NCBI GenBank assembly: GCA_964421085.1
Contig: CAYQVO010000002.1
Location: forward strand, 62,001-126,000
Origin: CAYQVO01 sp964421085
GTDB lineage: Bacteria; Bdellovibrionota_C; UBA2361; CAYQVO01
Reading direction: 5' to 3'
DNA: 64,000 bases
Below are positions 1 through 8,232 of this stretch, piece by piece; the stretch's first letter is position 1, and each line of letters opens with the position of its first letter. Below the pieces are notes generated by a model. The model did not search any database. It had not been told where the DNA came from and worked only from the letters and a program-made list of their open reading frames with translations. Both the position numbers and the translations under genes were made by a program.

Positions 1-240
1 GTTCACGCCCATGTATACTGTGGTCTCGGTTTTGTTTCTAAGCCCCTCCACGAGCACTTCGAGATCTTCATCTTCACCGGTTGAAATCATCCATCGCGAG
101 TTTTCTGTGGTCGCTTCGCGCTGGCACTGGTCGGGGTCGAATCCAAGCCTGAGAATAAAGTCTTTAACCAGGCGCAGCGGATCTTTACCGCCGCTGATTT
201 GCCGAATACCCGGGACTGCGAACTTTTTAATCTTTGTCAT
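1..240 (-). CDS. YbjN-like hypothetical protein, C-terminus cut by window edge
   Basis: An open frame runs from an ATG at 240 off the left edge, giving the first 80 residues. A good ribosome site (GAGGA) sits about five bases upstream, which supports this start. The readable part contains a segment around residues 48-58 (SRWMISTGEDE) followed by a hydrophobic stretch, reminiscent of YbjN / type III chaperone-like folds, which are small alpha/beta domains with no enzymatic activity. That assignment is weak because only part of the protein is visible. The gene lies 67 bp downstream of rlmH on the same strand and could be cotranscribed with it. No function is claimed. Confidence 0.55.
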   Translation of the reverse strand, partial: MTKIKKFAVPGIRQISGGKDPLRLVKDFILRLGFDPDQCQREATTENSRWMISTGEDEDLEVLVEGLRNKTETTVYMGVN

Positions 241-306
241 ATTTCCTCAATACGGCACGAACAGTCAATTTAACCAGTATGCCGTCTCAAAACAACACCC
301 GCCCGC

Positions 307-777
307 TCATTTGTGATATCGAATGCCCTTCATGATTGTAAACGCACGGTAAAGCTGTTCTATGAGGATCAGGCGTGTGAGTTGATACGGAAATGTCAAC
401 CGGGAAAGAGAAAGTATCAGACCGGCCCTTTTCTTCACGGATTCATCAAGACCGCAGGCTCCTCCAATAATGAAGCAGAAAGCTGAAATTCCCCGCTGAG
501 TTTTATCCTCGAAAAAAGCGGCGAGTTTCCGTGATGACATCTCAACGCCCTGTTCATCAAGAACAATCACAAATTCATCAGGTTTCAGTTTGTCCAGAAT
601 CGCTGCACCCTCTCTTTTCTTCGCTTCACTTTCGGAAAGAGAAGATGCCGCCTCCATCCCCAGCTCCAGACGATCAATCTTCATAAAGGAGGAAGTCCTC
701 CTGATGTAGTCTTCCTCGCCCTGAGCGAGGTGTTTTTGCCGGGTCTTTCCAGCAGAGATTATGCGAATTTTTATCAC
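307..777 (-). CDS. rlmH: 23S rRNA (pseudouridine1915-N3)-methyltransferase RlmH
   Basis: A SPOUT-class methyltransferase that uses SAM to methylate N3 of pseudouridine 1915 in helix 69 of 23S rRNA in the assembled ribosome. The 156-residue length matches the family. The knot region is clear: FIIGGACGL at residues 102-110, then SLSRLTFPYQL and a C-terminus ending in GIRYHK, the usual RlmH ending. The start is GTG (775-777); no nearby ATG fits the conserved N-terminal MIKIRII strand. It is probably cotranscribed with the partial YbjN-like gene downstream. The call is secure from the C-terminal half alone. Confidence 0.95.
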   Translation of the reverse strand: MIKIRIISAGKTRQKHLAQGEEDYIRRTSSFMKIDRLELGMEAASSLSESEAKKREGAAILDKLKPDEFVIVLDEQGVEMSSRKLAAFFEDKTQRGISAFCFIIGGACGLDESVKKRAGLILSLSRLTFPYQLTRLILIEQLYRAFTIMKGIRYHK

Positions 778-978
778 TTCCGCCAGTTATTCTTTAAATT
801 TCAGCAGCTTAGAGTCTCTGAAAAAAACGAAAAAGTCTACTTAAGTTTCTTAAATAAGCAGCCGAAGCAATATTTGAAGAAAGGATTCTCGTCGATGTAA
901 CCCCACGGATGGTTTGAATCGGATAACTTGATCCCTTAAGCTCCAGCAGCTGTGGGACCTTATCATGGACGAGGGCTC

Positions 979-1254
979 ATGAAAATTGACGCAATCAATC
1001 GCATATTCTCATCTTTAAACGAAAAACCCAGAATCGAAGGCGAACAGGAAGAAAGGAAAGTCCAGGATCCTGCGCTGAAATTAGTGCCGGGCCAGCAGCA
1101 GCAGGCTGCCAATATCGCTTCTGACTTTGGCGTGGAAAGAGCTGAAGATCCCGGCAAAGTGGAGAGGATCAAAGAGCAGGTCAACGCGGGAACGTATAAA
1201 GTCGACTCCCGGGAAGTTGCCACCGCAATGCTGAAAGATCTGATGTCGCTGTAG
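979..1254 (+). CDS. flgM: Anti-sigma-28 factor FlgM
   Basis: FlgM binds the flagellar sigma factor FliA and holds late flagellar genes off until the hook is built and FlgM is exported. The 91-residue product has the expected disordered N-terminal half and the conserved C-terminal sigma-binding helices: RIKEQVNAGTYKVDS followed by VATAMLKDL near the end. An in-frame start exists at 952, but the ATG at 979 gives the usual MKID-like N-terminus and has GAGG just upstream. No other flagellar gene is visible here, so the gene is separated from the flagellar cluster. It implies the organism has, or had, a flagellum. Confidence 0.85.
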   Translation: MKIDAINRIFSSLNEKPRIEGEQEERKVQDPALKLVPGQQQQAANIASDFGVERAEDPGKVERIKEQVNAGTYKVDSREVATAMLKDLMSL

Positions 1255-1334
1255 TTCGCTGAAGAAAGCGATTTGCCGGACACCGGGGATGCACCGGAAG
1301 CTCCAGGATTCCTGCGACTGCGCGACGGAAGGAA

Positions 1335-1826
1335 TCAGCTCATCAATCCATGCCGTGAATCCTGAATGCGCCGCTGGAGATGCATCAGTGCGTCAATCAC
1401 AGTCTCCGGCCGCGGCGGGCAGCCAGGAATGTACATGTCGACCGGAATAATTTTATCTATACCGTTTACGGCAGTATAGTTATCGTAAAAACCTCCCGAT
1501 GACGCGCAGGCTCCGAAAGCAACCACCCATTTCGGTTCGGCCATCTGTTCGTAAATTCTCAGAAGCACGGGTGCAAGCTTGTGATTAACCGTCCCGACAA
1601 CAAAGAGAAGATCGGCCTGTCTCGGTGTGAACCTCGGAAGCGCAGCGCCGAACCTGTCCGTGTCGTAATGAGCGCAGCTTGCCGACATGTACTCCATGCC
1701 GCAGCAGGCGGTGACGAACGGGTAAGGAAAAATAGAATACTTCCTGACCCAGCCAAGCGCGGCTTCGAGCCGGGTGAGAAAGAATCCGGATTCATCGGGC
1801 CGGGGGCAGGACTTCTCGTTGCTCAT
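1335..1826 (-). CDS. nuoB: NADH-quinone oxidoreductase subunit B (NuoB)
   Basis: NuoB carries iron-sulfur cluster N2, the last redox centre of complex I before quinone. All four cluster ligands are present: the tandem Cys41-Cys42 in TACCGMEYM, Cys107 in GACASSGG and Cys136 in IPGCPPRPE. The length (163 residues) is normal. The frame can be extended to a TTG at 1853, but the ATG at 1826 gives a normal N-terminus without a run of Phe. No nuoA, nuoC or nuoD is adjacent. The only other complex I gene here is nuoI, about 12.7 kb away, so the nuo genes are dispersed rather than in one operon. Confidence 0.93.
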   Translation of the reverse strand: MSNEKSCPRPDESGFFLTRLEAALGWVRKYSIFPYPFVTACCGMEYMSASCAHYDTDRFGAALPRFTPRQADLLFVVGTVNHKLAPVLLRIYEQMAEPKWVVAFGACASSGGFYDNYTAVNGIDKIIPVDMYIPGCPPRPETVIDALMHLQRRIQDSRHGLMS

Positions 1827-2142
1827 GGGATGCGATAATAGAAAAAAAAACAATACGCGACAATCTCACCAGGGAGACTGCCGCGTATTTTTTACCGGAA
1901 GCCCTTGAGCTCCCGGATCCTGTCTCGAAGAGACAGGGGTTTTGAAATGTGTTATTTACCTTCAATGCTGAAAGTACGTTAATATGATGCTATGCTGAGG
2001 CGCTGAAGTTGACAAGCAGTTTCGTCTATTACTGCCGCGCTGATTATTCTTCGAACGTGAAAAAAACTCTTTCTTCGACAAAGTGTCCGGCCCTGTATCC
2101 TTTCCCCCGGCAGAGACTTCAAAGATTTTCAGAACTTAACGT
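1827..2142. other. Intergenic region with one short hairpin
   Basis: This stretch of about 316 bp separates the divergent nuoB and the 2143 operon and must hold both promoters. The one visible structure is a hairpin at 1919-1937, an 8-bp perfect stem (CCTGTCTC / GAGACAGG) with a 3-nt loop, followed by GG and four T on the plus strand. It could be a weak terminator or part of a leader. I see no convincing -35/-10 pair, tRNA or ORF here. Confidence 0.35.
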
Positions 2143-4374
2143 ATGAAAGACAGAGACACGGACAACATGGGTATCGAGGATGACTCCACTGCAGTCGTGG
2201 GCAATCTCCTCGTTTCCCTTGGAACAGCCATTCTGATCTTCGGGCTCTTTTCGGGAGTCGTAAGGTTCTGGAACACAAACGGCGAAGTCCTTCTTCCTTC
2301 ATTCCGTTTTGCTGCCTTTGCCGGTGTTCCGCTTTTTCTAACAGGCATAATTGCGGGCGGCCGATCTCTTTTGAAAACATGGCCGCTGCTTCATCCCTCC
2401 CCTTTTTTTGCGGCACTTGCGGCCTGTTTCTGGACTGACTGGCTGTGCAGAGACTACAGCCTTCTGCAGGGTCCGAGCATCCGGGGCCCGCTGATTATCT
2501 TTGCAGCTCTGTCATGCCTGCTTCTTTCCCAGCGGTCGGTGATGTTTCTCCGGGTATCCGCGGTGCTGGGCCCGGTTCTGCTTTTTTCCGCGTTTATTTT
2601 CACCTCCGGCGGGAGACTTATTTATTCCGACGACCATCCGTCCATGCTGCACAGGCTGCAGATGCTCAAAGAGCATTTTCCAGCCATTCCTTTTTACAAT
2701 CCAACATGGAATTCAGGTTTCGATAACCGCGATTTTTTCGCGACCGGCGTTCTGAGTGTATTCACCATTTTTTCTCCAGTGATTTATCTTTTCGATCTCG
2801 TCACTTCGTACACGTTCATAACAGGAGCTTTGGTATTCATCGCCGTTCCTGCTCTGACGTATCTGGCCGCAAAAATCGGCGAACTTCGCGATCCAGTTCC
2901 ATCGATTGCGGCACTTGTATCTCTCTGCACAAGCCTCCTCTGGTACCGGTGGTGTCTTCAGTACGGAGCAATAGGATTTTTCACTTCTGCGTCTCTTGTC
3001 CCGCTCAACCTGATGCTGTTTTCCCGCCTTTTGAGCGTTTCCCGCAGCTTCAGCCTTCGATATGGTCTGCTGTTGACAGCGTCGCTGACGCTCATGCTGT
3101 TCTGGTCGCTTTCCGCAATTGTGCTTCTCCCGGTTCTGGTTCTCCTTTTTCTGAACTCGCGGCGGGTGCTGTCAAAGCCCGGGGTCAAGGGTATTGCTCT
3201 GGCGATACTCGCAGTGAATATTCCCTGGATGCTTGTGTTCCTGTCGGTCTCTTCAGTGGGCCGGTTCCTTTCGATGTCCCGGCCGGCTCCGCGTGCGACC
3301 GTCTCTGTGCCGCAGGACAGCAGTCCACACTCCCTTTCTCATACTGTCGTAAAAGGCGGCGCAAAAAAGTTCACTCCGGAAAAAGCGATTGTTCACCTGC
3401 GTGACGCGACGAGCAAGATGAATCCGCTCGTGCTTTTCCTTGGACTGCCTGGATTGTTCATGCTTGCATCCCGTTCCATGCGATTGGTTTACGGAATCAC
3501 CGCATTGTGGCTCCTTATTGTCGGCATCGGCGGGCCGTTTCTGAAGCCGCAGCTCGAGCTGGAGCGCATGCTCGTTATTCTCGGATTTGTCTCCTCCATC
3601 CCCGCAGCCCAGGCAGCGGGCTGGGCCGTCAACGGGCGGCGGATTCTTCACGCATCAATCGCCTGCGGATTCCTGTTTGCGGGGGTGTTTTCGGTGAGCG
3701 GGGTGGCGCACAACAGGACGCCTGTGCAGTCTGTCTTCGCCGATGATCTTGTATGGGAACTGAGCGATGCTATCCGCGCAAACGGCGGAGAAGGGAGAAC
3801 TCTCTTTTCAGGTTTCATGCTCCATGATCTTGGTTCAGGCCATCTGCTTCCATTGACGATTTTTTCGGGGAAGCCCCTCATTGCTTCGAGCCCGTTCCAT
3901 AATGTGTGGTGGTACACAGATGTAATTCCGCCGTCATATGGCCGGCGAAAGGCGGAAGGGATAGAAGAATTTCTCGATCTCCACAATGTTACGGCTGTCG
4001 TTTCCCGCGAGAGGAAGTGGCGGAATTATTTCGACGGCAGCCCTGAAAAATATACGCCGGTGTTCAGAAAGAATGGTTTCAGTCTTTACAGGCGCCGGTA
4101 TGAGAGCGAGTACTTTCTGAAAGGGAGCGGAGGCGTGCTGGATCAGGGGACGAACTACGTGACGGTGAGGATAGATGCTGTTCCGGCTGTCATCAAGTTC
4201 AATTATTTCCCGTTCCTTCGGACCGACAAGTGTTCAATCTCTTCTGAAAAGGTCTCCGATTCGATCCGTTTTATCAGGCTGGATAACTGCGAACCCGGAA
4301 GCACCGTGACGATCCGGGCAAGGAGCGCTCTTTCGAGGCTCTTTATGCAGTCGTTCAGGAAGGAACAGCCATGA
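2143..4374 (+). CDS. Large polytopic membrane protein, GT-C-like (PTPS-related/YfhO-like)
   Basis: A 743-residue integral membrane protein with about a dozen hydrophobic segments over residues 20-510 and a soluble C-terminal part of roughly 220 residues. An extracytoplasmic loop after about residue 160 has DDHPSMLHRLQML followed by PFYNPTWNSGFDNRDF; an acidic-His loop of this kind near the start of the membrane domain is typical of GT-C polyprenol-phosphate-sugar enzymes and the PTPS-related/YfhO membrane families. Catalytic function is inferred, not proven. The C-terminal region includes a Trp/Tyr-rich stretch (HNVWWYTDVIPPSYG), plausible as a periplasmic domain. Its stop overlaps the next gene by 4 bp (ATGA), so the two are translationally coupled. 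Confidence 0.6.
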   Translation: MKDRDTDNMGIEDDSTAVVGNLLVSLGTAILIFGLFSGVVRFWNTNGEVLLPSFRFAAFAGVPLFLTGIIAGGRSLLKTWPLLHPSPFFAALAACFWTDWLCRDYSLLQGPSIRGPLIIFAALSCLLLSQRSVMFLRVSAVLGPVLLFSAFIFTSGGRLIYSDDHPSMLHRLQMLKEHFPAIPFYNPTWNSGFDNRDFFATGVLSVFTIFSPVIYLFDLVTSYTFITGALVFIAVPALTYLAAKIGELRDPVPSIAALVSLCTSLLWYRWCLQYGAIGFFTSASLVPLNLMLFSRLLSVSRSFSLRYGLLLTASLTLMLFWSLSAIVLLPVLVLLFLNSRRVLSKPGVKGIALAILAVNIPWMLVFLSVSSVGRFLSMSRPAPRATVSVPQDSSPHSLSHTVVKGGAKKFTPEKAIVHLRDATSKMNPLVLFLGLPGLFMLASRSMRLVYGITALWLLIVGIGGPFLKPQLELERMLVILGFVSSIPAAQAAGWAVNGRRILHASIACGFLFAGVFSVSGVAHNRTPVQSVFADDLVWELSDAIRANGGEGRTLFSGFMLHDLGSGHLLPLTIFSGKPLIASSPFHNVWWYTDVIPPSYGRRKAEGIEEFLDLHNVTAVVSRERKWRNYFDGSPEKYTPVFRKNGFSLYRRRYESEYFLKGSGGVLDQGTNYVTVRIDAVPAVIKFNYFPFLRTDKCSISSEKVSDSIRFIRLDNCEPGSTVTIRARSALSRLFMQSFRKEQP

Positions 4375-6203
4375 AAAGGATGCGGCGAAATTATCTTTTA
4401 TGGGTTAGAATTATCAGGCCCTCATTGATTATCCTGCTTCTTCTGATTCCGCCTGTCCTGGCTCATTTTCTTCCCCGTATTGTCCATGAGCCTCTTGCCG
4501 ACACACTGACACTTTCGATGGAGCCGTTTTCAGGAACATGGTTCTCCGTCGTTCACTTCAGTTCCAACGCGGTGTTTTCATGGAGGCTCGACCCTTTCCT
4601 GAAATGGGCGCTTGACGCCCGCGGAGCAGAGCTGTTTTTTTCGTTCTGCCTTCTTGTTTTCTGCTCGGGCGCTTTTCTTTTCTCTCTCGAACTCAACGGA
4701 AGGCGGCAGCCGGTTCTTTCAGCTGCTGGAGTGTCCGTTGCCGGGGCCGGATTCGTGCTGATGTTCGGCTACGACACCTTCGTTATAACGTCCGTCGTGT
4801 GGCTGCCCTGGGTGATGTACCTGCTGCACCTTATTCTGGTTTCCGGGCGAAGGTCGCCTCCATATTTCATCTTTCTTCTGCTGGCCGCGTTTCGTCTGTG
4901 CAGAGCGTCGAACCAGTTCTCGCTTTTTTTTGTGCTGCTTGCCTTTGCCGTGATTTTCTTCCTTGCACCGCAAAGGCACAAAGTCGCTGCATGGACATCT
5001 TTCATGATTCTCCTGCTTCCTGCTTTCTGGACGGCTGTTTCAGCTCCGGCTGTTCCCCTGCCTCTTTATCCTCCGTTCGCGCGCGTCCTTGAAAACAGAG
5101 TGCCGATGCTTGCAGGGGGAGATGCTCTTGTGGGGCCTGTACCCGCCTTTCGTCTTACCCCGGTTCAAATTCTTGACCGTGCGTTTCTCCGGCCGTTTCT
5201 CGAACCGGTCTGTTTCGTGCTGCTCCTGATAGCCGCAGTATCGGCTCTTGATGTGTGGAGAACGGGAAGACATGTTCCAGAAGAACGAAGGACTGTCTTC
5301 TGTATTTCAACGCTTGTTCTCGCAGCATCCTGCGTTCTTGACACCGGATTTGTCAGCGCATCCGTAAGCCAGATTTCCCCGCTTTATGCTCTCCCGAGAA
5401 TCCTTCCGGGCCTTCAATATTTCCCCTTCATTTATCTCGCTATCGGACTGACCATATTCTTTGTCGGTATGCTTCTGGTGGCGGGGCGCGCGTGGGATAT
5501 TCTCCTGCTTCTTGCGGGATGCCTGGTGATACCTGCGGCATGGGGAGGCTGGGACAAGGAGTGTTACGTGCAGAGGCCGTCAGCAACAATGCCATGGAAG
5601 GAGCTTTCAAAAGCAGAATTGAAACCTGCGGAGCGCGCGGCGCGCACGAAGACGCTGATGTCGCCTTCTTACGGACTCGTTCTCGAAAACAGCCCGGGGT
5701 TTTTCGAACGTTTCCCGAATGTCAGCCGCGAAATGAACCTTGTTCCTTTATTCCGGTTCGCGCACACCATCACCGCTTCTGTTGATCCTGAAAAAATCTA
5801 CGATGTCATTCGAGGCGCGCAGTCCCGGTGGAGTTCGGGAAACGGCAGTCAGAGGGGGGGGGAGTGGGTTCATATACGGCTCGACGCACCGATGCTGCTC
5901 AAGGGTATGCAGCTGGATCTGGGAGGTTTTGAAACTGATTATCCGCGCGGGCTCGAGATCCGATATTCGGAATTCTGTGAGAGCGGAAACACGCAGTATG
6001 AGAGCTACAAGCCTGTGTTCAAACGCAGGCAGTGGCGCGGGGAAACAGCATACACCGCCGACGGCTTTCCCTACATGGAGCCGGAAGCAGAAGTGGTCGC
6101 TCTGTTCGAACAACCTGCATACGCGCAGTGTCTTCTCATCATGCAGACAGGCAGGAGTCGTCAGTTCGAATGGTCTATAACTGGAATCCGGCTCGGTCAA
6201 TAA
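4371..6203 (+). CDS. Polytopic membrane protein with C-terminal discoidin-like domain
   Basis: A 610-residue protein with about ten hydrophobic helices up to residue 390, then a soluble domain. The last 130 residues (WVHIRLDAP, GMQLDLGGFETDYPRGLEIRYS, and a closing WSITGIRLG) have the pattern of an F5/8-type (discoidin-like) beta-sandwich, a carbohydrate-binding fold often at the C-terminus of GT-C and YfhO-like proteins. It overlaps the upstream membrane protein by 4 bp and its stop overlaps the next start by 1 bp, so it is part of a tight operon. It probably partners the upstream protein in an envelope glycan or lipid-linked sugar step. No substrate can be read from the sequence. Confidence 0.6.
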   Translation: MKRMRRNYLLWVRIIRPSLIILLLLIPPVLAHFLPRIVHEPLADTLTLSMEPFSGTWFSVVHFSSNAVFSWRLDPFLKWALDARGAELFFSFCLLVFCSGAFLFSLELNGRRQPVLSAAGVSVAGAGFVLMFGYDTFVITSVVWLPWVMYLLHLILVSGRRSPPYFIFLLLAAFRLCRASNQFSLFFVLLAFAVIFFLAPQRHKVAAWTSFMILLLPAFWTAVSAPAVPLPLYPPFARVLENRVPMLAGGDALVGPVPAFRLTPVQILDRAFLRPFLEPVCFVLLLIAAVSALDVWRTGRHVPEERRTVFCISTLVLAASCVLDTGFVSASVSQISPLYALPRILPGLQYFPFIYLAIGLTIFFVGMLLVAGRAWDILLLLAGCLVIPAAWGGWDKECYVQRPSATMPWKELSKAELKPAERAARTKTLMSPSYGLVLENSPGFFERFPNVSREMNLVPLFRFAHTITASVDPEKIYDVIRGAQSRWSSGNGSQRGGEWVHIRLDAPMLLKGMQLDLGGFETDYPRGLEIRYSEFCESGNTQYESYKPVFKRRQWRGETAYTADGFPYMEPEAEVVALFEQPAYAQCLLIMQTGRSRQFEWSITGIRLGQ

Positions 6204-6946
6204 TGCTTATCGCCGATACTCATGTGCATATTTATCCGTGTTACGATCTGAACGGAGCGCTGGAGAATGCGCAGAATAACCTTTCGCGAAGCGGGAAAGC
6301 CGCGGGATTCGATCGGTTCGAGAAGGGAATCTTTCTTGCCGAACGGTCTGACTGTGACTGCTGGAGGATTCTGAAGGAGAAGGGGGAATGGTCCGAAGGC
6401 GGCGTCAAGATCAGGAGCGATGTGACAGGCGATCACGTATGGATTTTCCCGGGGAGGCAGATCGTCACAGCGGAAAAAGTAGAAATTCTGTCCCTTCTCT
6501 GCGAAGAGAGAATCGCGGACGGGGAGAGCACCGATTCGACGGTTCGCCGCGTTGTCGACGCAGGAGGACTCCCTGTTTTCTGCTGGGCGCCCGGAAAATG
6601 GTTCGGAGAAAGGGGAAAAATCGTCCGCAGAATACTCGAAGGCCCGCTGCGTGATCGCATATTTGCGGGCGATACCGCGCTTCGATGCCGGCCGGTACCG
6701 GAGCCGGATGTGTTCAAGGCAGGGAGACCTGTGCTGGCAGGCAGCGATCCTCTTCCTTTTGCCGGTGAGGAGAGGATGATAGGGACATACTGTTCGGCGG
6801 TAGATGTTCAGTTCAGCGGAATGCACAGTCTTCGCGACAGTCTGATGAGGTGCTCTTATGTTCAGCGTACAGGGAACCGGTGCACCCCGGTTTCAGCTTT
6901 CTGCCGGTTCGTGGAAAATGAGTATCAGCGAAGGAAGCAGAGATGA
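6203..6946 (+). CDS. PHP/amidohydrolase-like putative metal-dependent hydrolase
   Basis: A 247-residue soluble protein starting at an ATG that overlaps the previous stop codon (TAATG). The N-terminus reads MLIADTHVHIYP, a DxHxH metal-binding signature of PHP-type and amidohydrolase-type phosphoesterases and hydrolases. Further His and Asp residues that would complete the site are less obvious (GDHVWIFPG, AGGLPVFCWAPGKW), so the enzyme may be divergent. Family level is uncertain. Position between membrane proteins in an overlapping operon suggests it trims or deacylates the product of its neighbours, which is inference only. A longer in-frame start at 6032 lies inside the upstream gene and is unlikely. 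Confidence 0.6.
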   Translation: MLIADTHVHIYPCYDLNGALENAQNNLSRSGKAAGFDRFEKGIFLAERSDCDCWRILKEKGEWSEGGVKIRSDVTGDHVWIFPGRQIVTAEKVEILSLLCEERIADGESTDSTVRRVVDAGGLPVFCWAPGKWFGERGKIVRRILEGPLRDRIFAGDTALRCRPVPEPDVFKAGRPVLAGSDPLPFAGEERMIGTYCSAVDVQFSGMHSLRDSLMRCSYVQRTGNRCTPVSAFCRFVENEYQRRKQR

Positions 6947-7398
6947 ATGAAGGTGTTCCCGGACATGAACTGAAGCGATGGATGAATGCCATGCGTTTGA
7001 CAACGTACGGCTTCATCATTTCCACGGCGCTGTTCTGCCTTGTTGTTCTGACGGTTCCCTCAAACAGGGATGCTGCGCCGGTCCCGGGTTACTGGGGCCT
7101 TTTGCCGCTCAGCGGAATACTTCTGATATTTGCCGCCGTTCAGATTCCGAAGCAGATACAGAAGTCCGAGTGGTTCGTAAAACAGAAGGGGACAGGGAGG
7201 CTTCGGGCCGGGTTTCTGCTTTCTGTCCTGAAGCTGGTGCTTCTCGAGTCGGCAATTGTTCCCGCAATTCTTTATTTTCTTGTTACGGGTGCGGCGATCT
7301 GGGTTCTGCTTTCCGGCGGAGCGGGGATTGTCGTCATGTTTCTGACGATGAAGGAGGGGGCTGGTCACATCAGCTCAATCACTTCCTTCACGGAATAG
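6943..7398 (+). CDS. Small four-helix membrane protein
   Basis: A 151-residue protein that overlaps the upstream hydrolase gene by 4 bp (ATGA). Hydrophobic segments at about residues 20-40, 53-67, 88-110 and 114-134 predict four membrane helices with a basic cytoplasmic loop between the second and third (KQIQKSEWFVKQKGTGRLR). I do not recognise a family. It is the last gene of the 2143-7398 operon. Its 3' end overlaps the convergent MBL-hydrolase gene by 34 bp, so there is no room for a separate terminator between them. Confidence 0.6.
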   Translation: MNEGVPGHELKRWMNAMRLTTYGFIISTALFCLVVLTVPSNRDAAPVPGYWGLLPLSGILLIFAAVQIPKQIQKSEWFVKQKGTGRLRAGFLLSVLKLVLLESAIVPAILYFLVTGAAIWVLLSGGAGIVVMFLTMKEGAGHISSITSFTE

Positions 7399-8228
7399 TT
7401 TCCTTTTTCATCTCTGCCTATTGTCGCGGCGGCAATATCGGGATCGTGCACAAATACCACAACCGCTCCCGTCTCCACGGCATACGAAAGAAAAGCTTCC
7501 TTCTCTTCCATCACCCTTTCGGCGTTCATATCGAATCCCATCGTGAAATGAGGCGGAAGATGCCGGGATGTCGGAATAAGGTCCGAGGGGAAGAGGACAT
7601 GCGATCTGCCGTCCCGGATCTCGACATACTGAAGTCCCCTCGTGTGCCCTGAAAGTTCATGAACGAAAATACCGGGGAAAAGTTCCGCACTGCCTCTCAC
7701 CAGGTTCAGTTCGCCTTTCCTCAACACACTTATATTCTCAGAAAGATAGCTCGCACGCTCATGCCGGCCGGGACTGGAGGCGGTTTCAAAGTTGGCAAGC
7801 TGAACATGCGTTGCAGCATTCGGAAGGACAAGTTCAGGGCCGCCGTCCGTTTCTCCGAAGCGGGAAAGGCCGCCGCAATGATCAAAATGGAGATGTGTCA
7901 GAATGATATCTGTGATGTCGTCAGGAAGAGGGGCGAGAACTTTGACGTCGAAGATAGTTTTCGCCTTTCTACTCCATTTTCCGCCCATCCCGGCATCAAT
8001 CAGAATCGACTTCCCTCTTCCGCGTATCAGAAGAGATCGTGTCACAAGCTGCACGCAGTTTTCGTTGTCGGACTTCATCCAGCGATTCCAGAGGTTCTTC
8101 GGCACTGAACCGAACATCGAGCCGCCGTCGATGCGGAAGGAACTCGGGAGCAGCGGAGTGATCTCGTAAATTTCTGGACTCTGCACAGGGAGTATTTTAG
8201 CATGACGAACGAGTTCATCAACCTGCAC
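7365..8228 (-). CDS. MBL-fold metallo-hydrolase
   Basis: A soluble metallo-beta-lactamase-fold hydrolase with a complete dizinc site: THLHFDH at residues 111-117, a later His in SGHTRGLQ, Asp in FPSDLIPTSRH and a C-terminal His in VFVHDP. The N-terminal RIDGGSMFGSVPK and the later ILIDAGMG resemble the lactonase-like branch (AHL-lactonase and relatives), but substrate cannot be read. The longest frame begins at GTG 8228, only 4 bp from the divergent DUF1152 start. Relatives usually begin closer to the EIYEITPLLPSSFR segment, so a GTG at 8186 (273 residues) is a reasonable alternative. Confidence 0.85.
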   Translation of the reverse strand: MQVDELVRHAKILPVQSPEIYEITPLLPSSFRIDGGSMFGSVPKNLWNRWMKSDNENCVQLVTRSLLIRGRGKSILIDAGMGGKWSRKAKTIFDVKVLAPLPDDITDIILTHLHFDHCGGLSRFGETDGGPELVLPNAATHVQLANFETASSPGRHERASYLSENISVLRKGELNLVRGSAELFPGIFVHELSGHTRGLQYVEIRDGRSHVLFPSDLIPTSRHLPPHFTMGFDMNAERVMEEKEAFLSYAVETGAVVVFVHDPDIAAATIGRDEKGNYSVKEVIELM

Positions 8229-8232
8229 ATAT

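Noticed and set aside
963..1283. Minus-strand frame antisense to flgM
   Set aside because: It mirrors the flgM coding region and has no family resemblance; flgM is well supported.
6197..6826. 209-codon minus-strand frame
   Set aside because: Antisense to the DxHxH hydrolase gene in a coherent overlapping operon; no family pattern seen.
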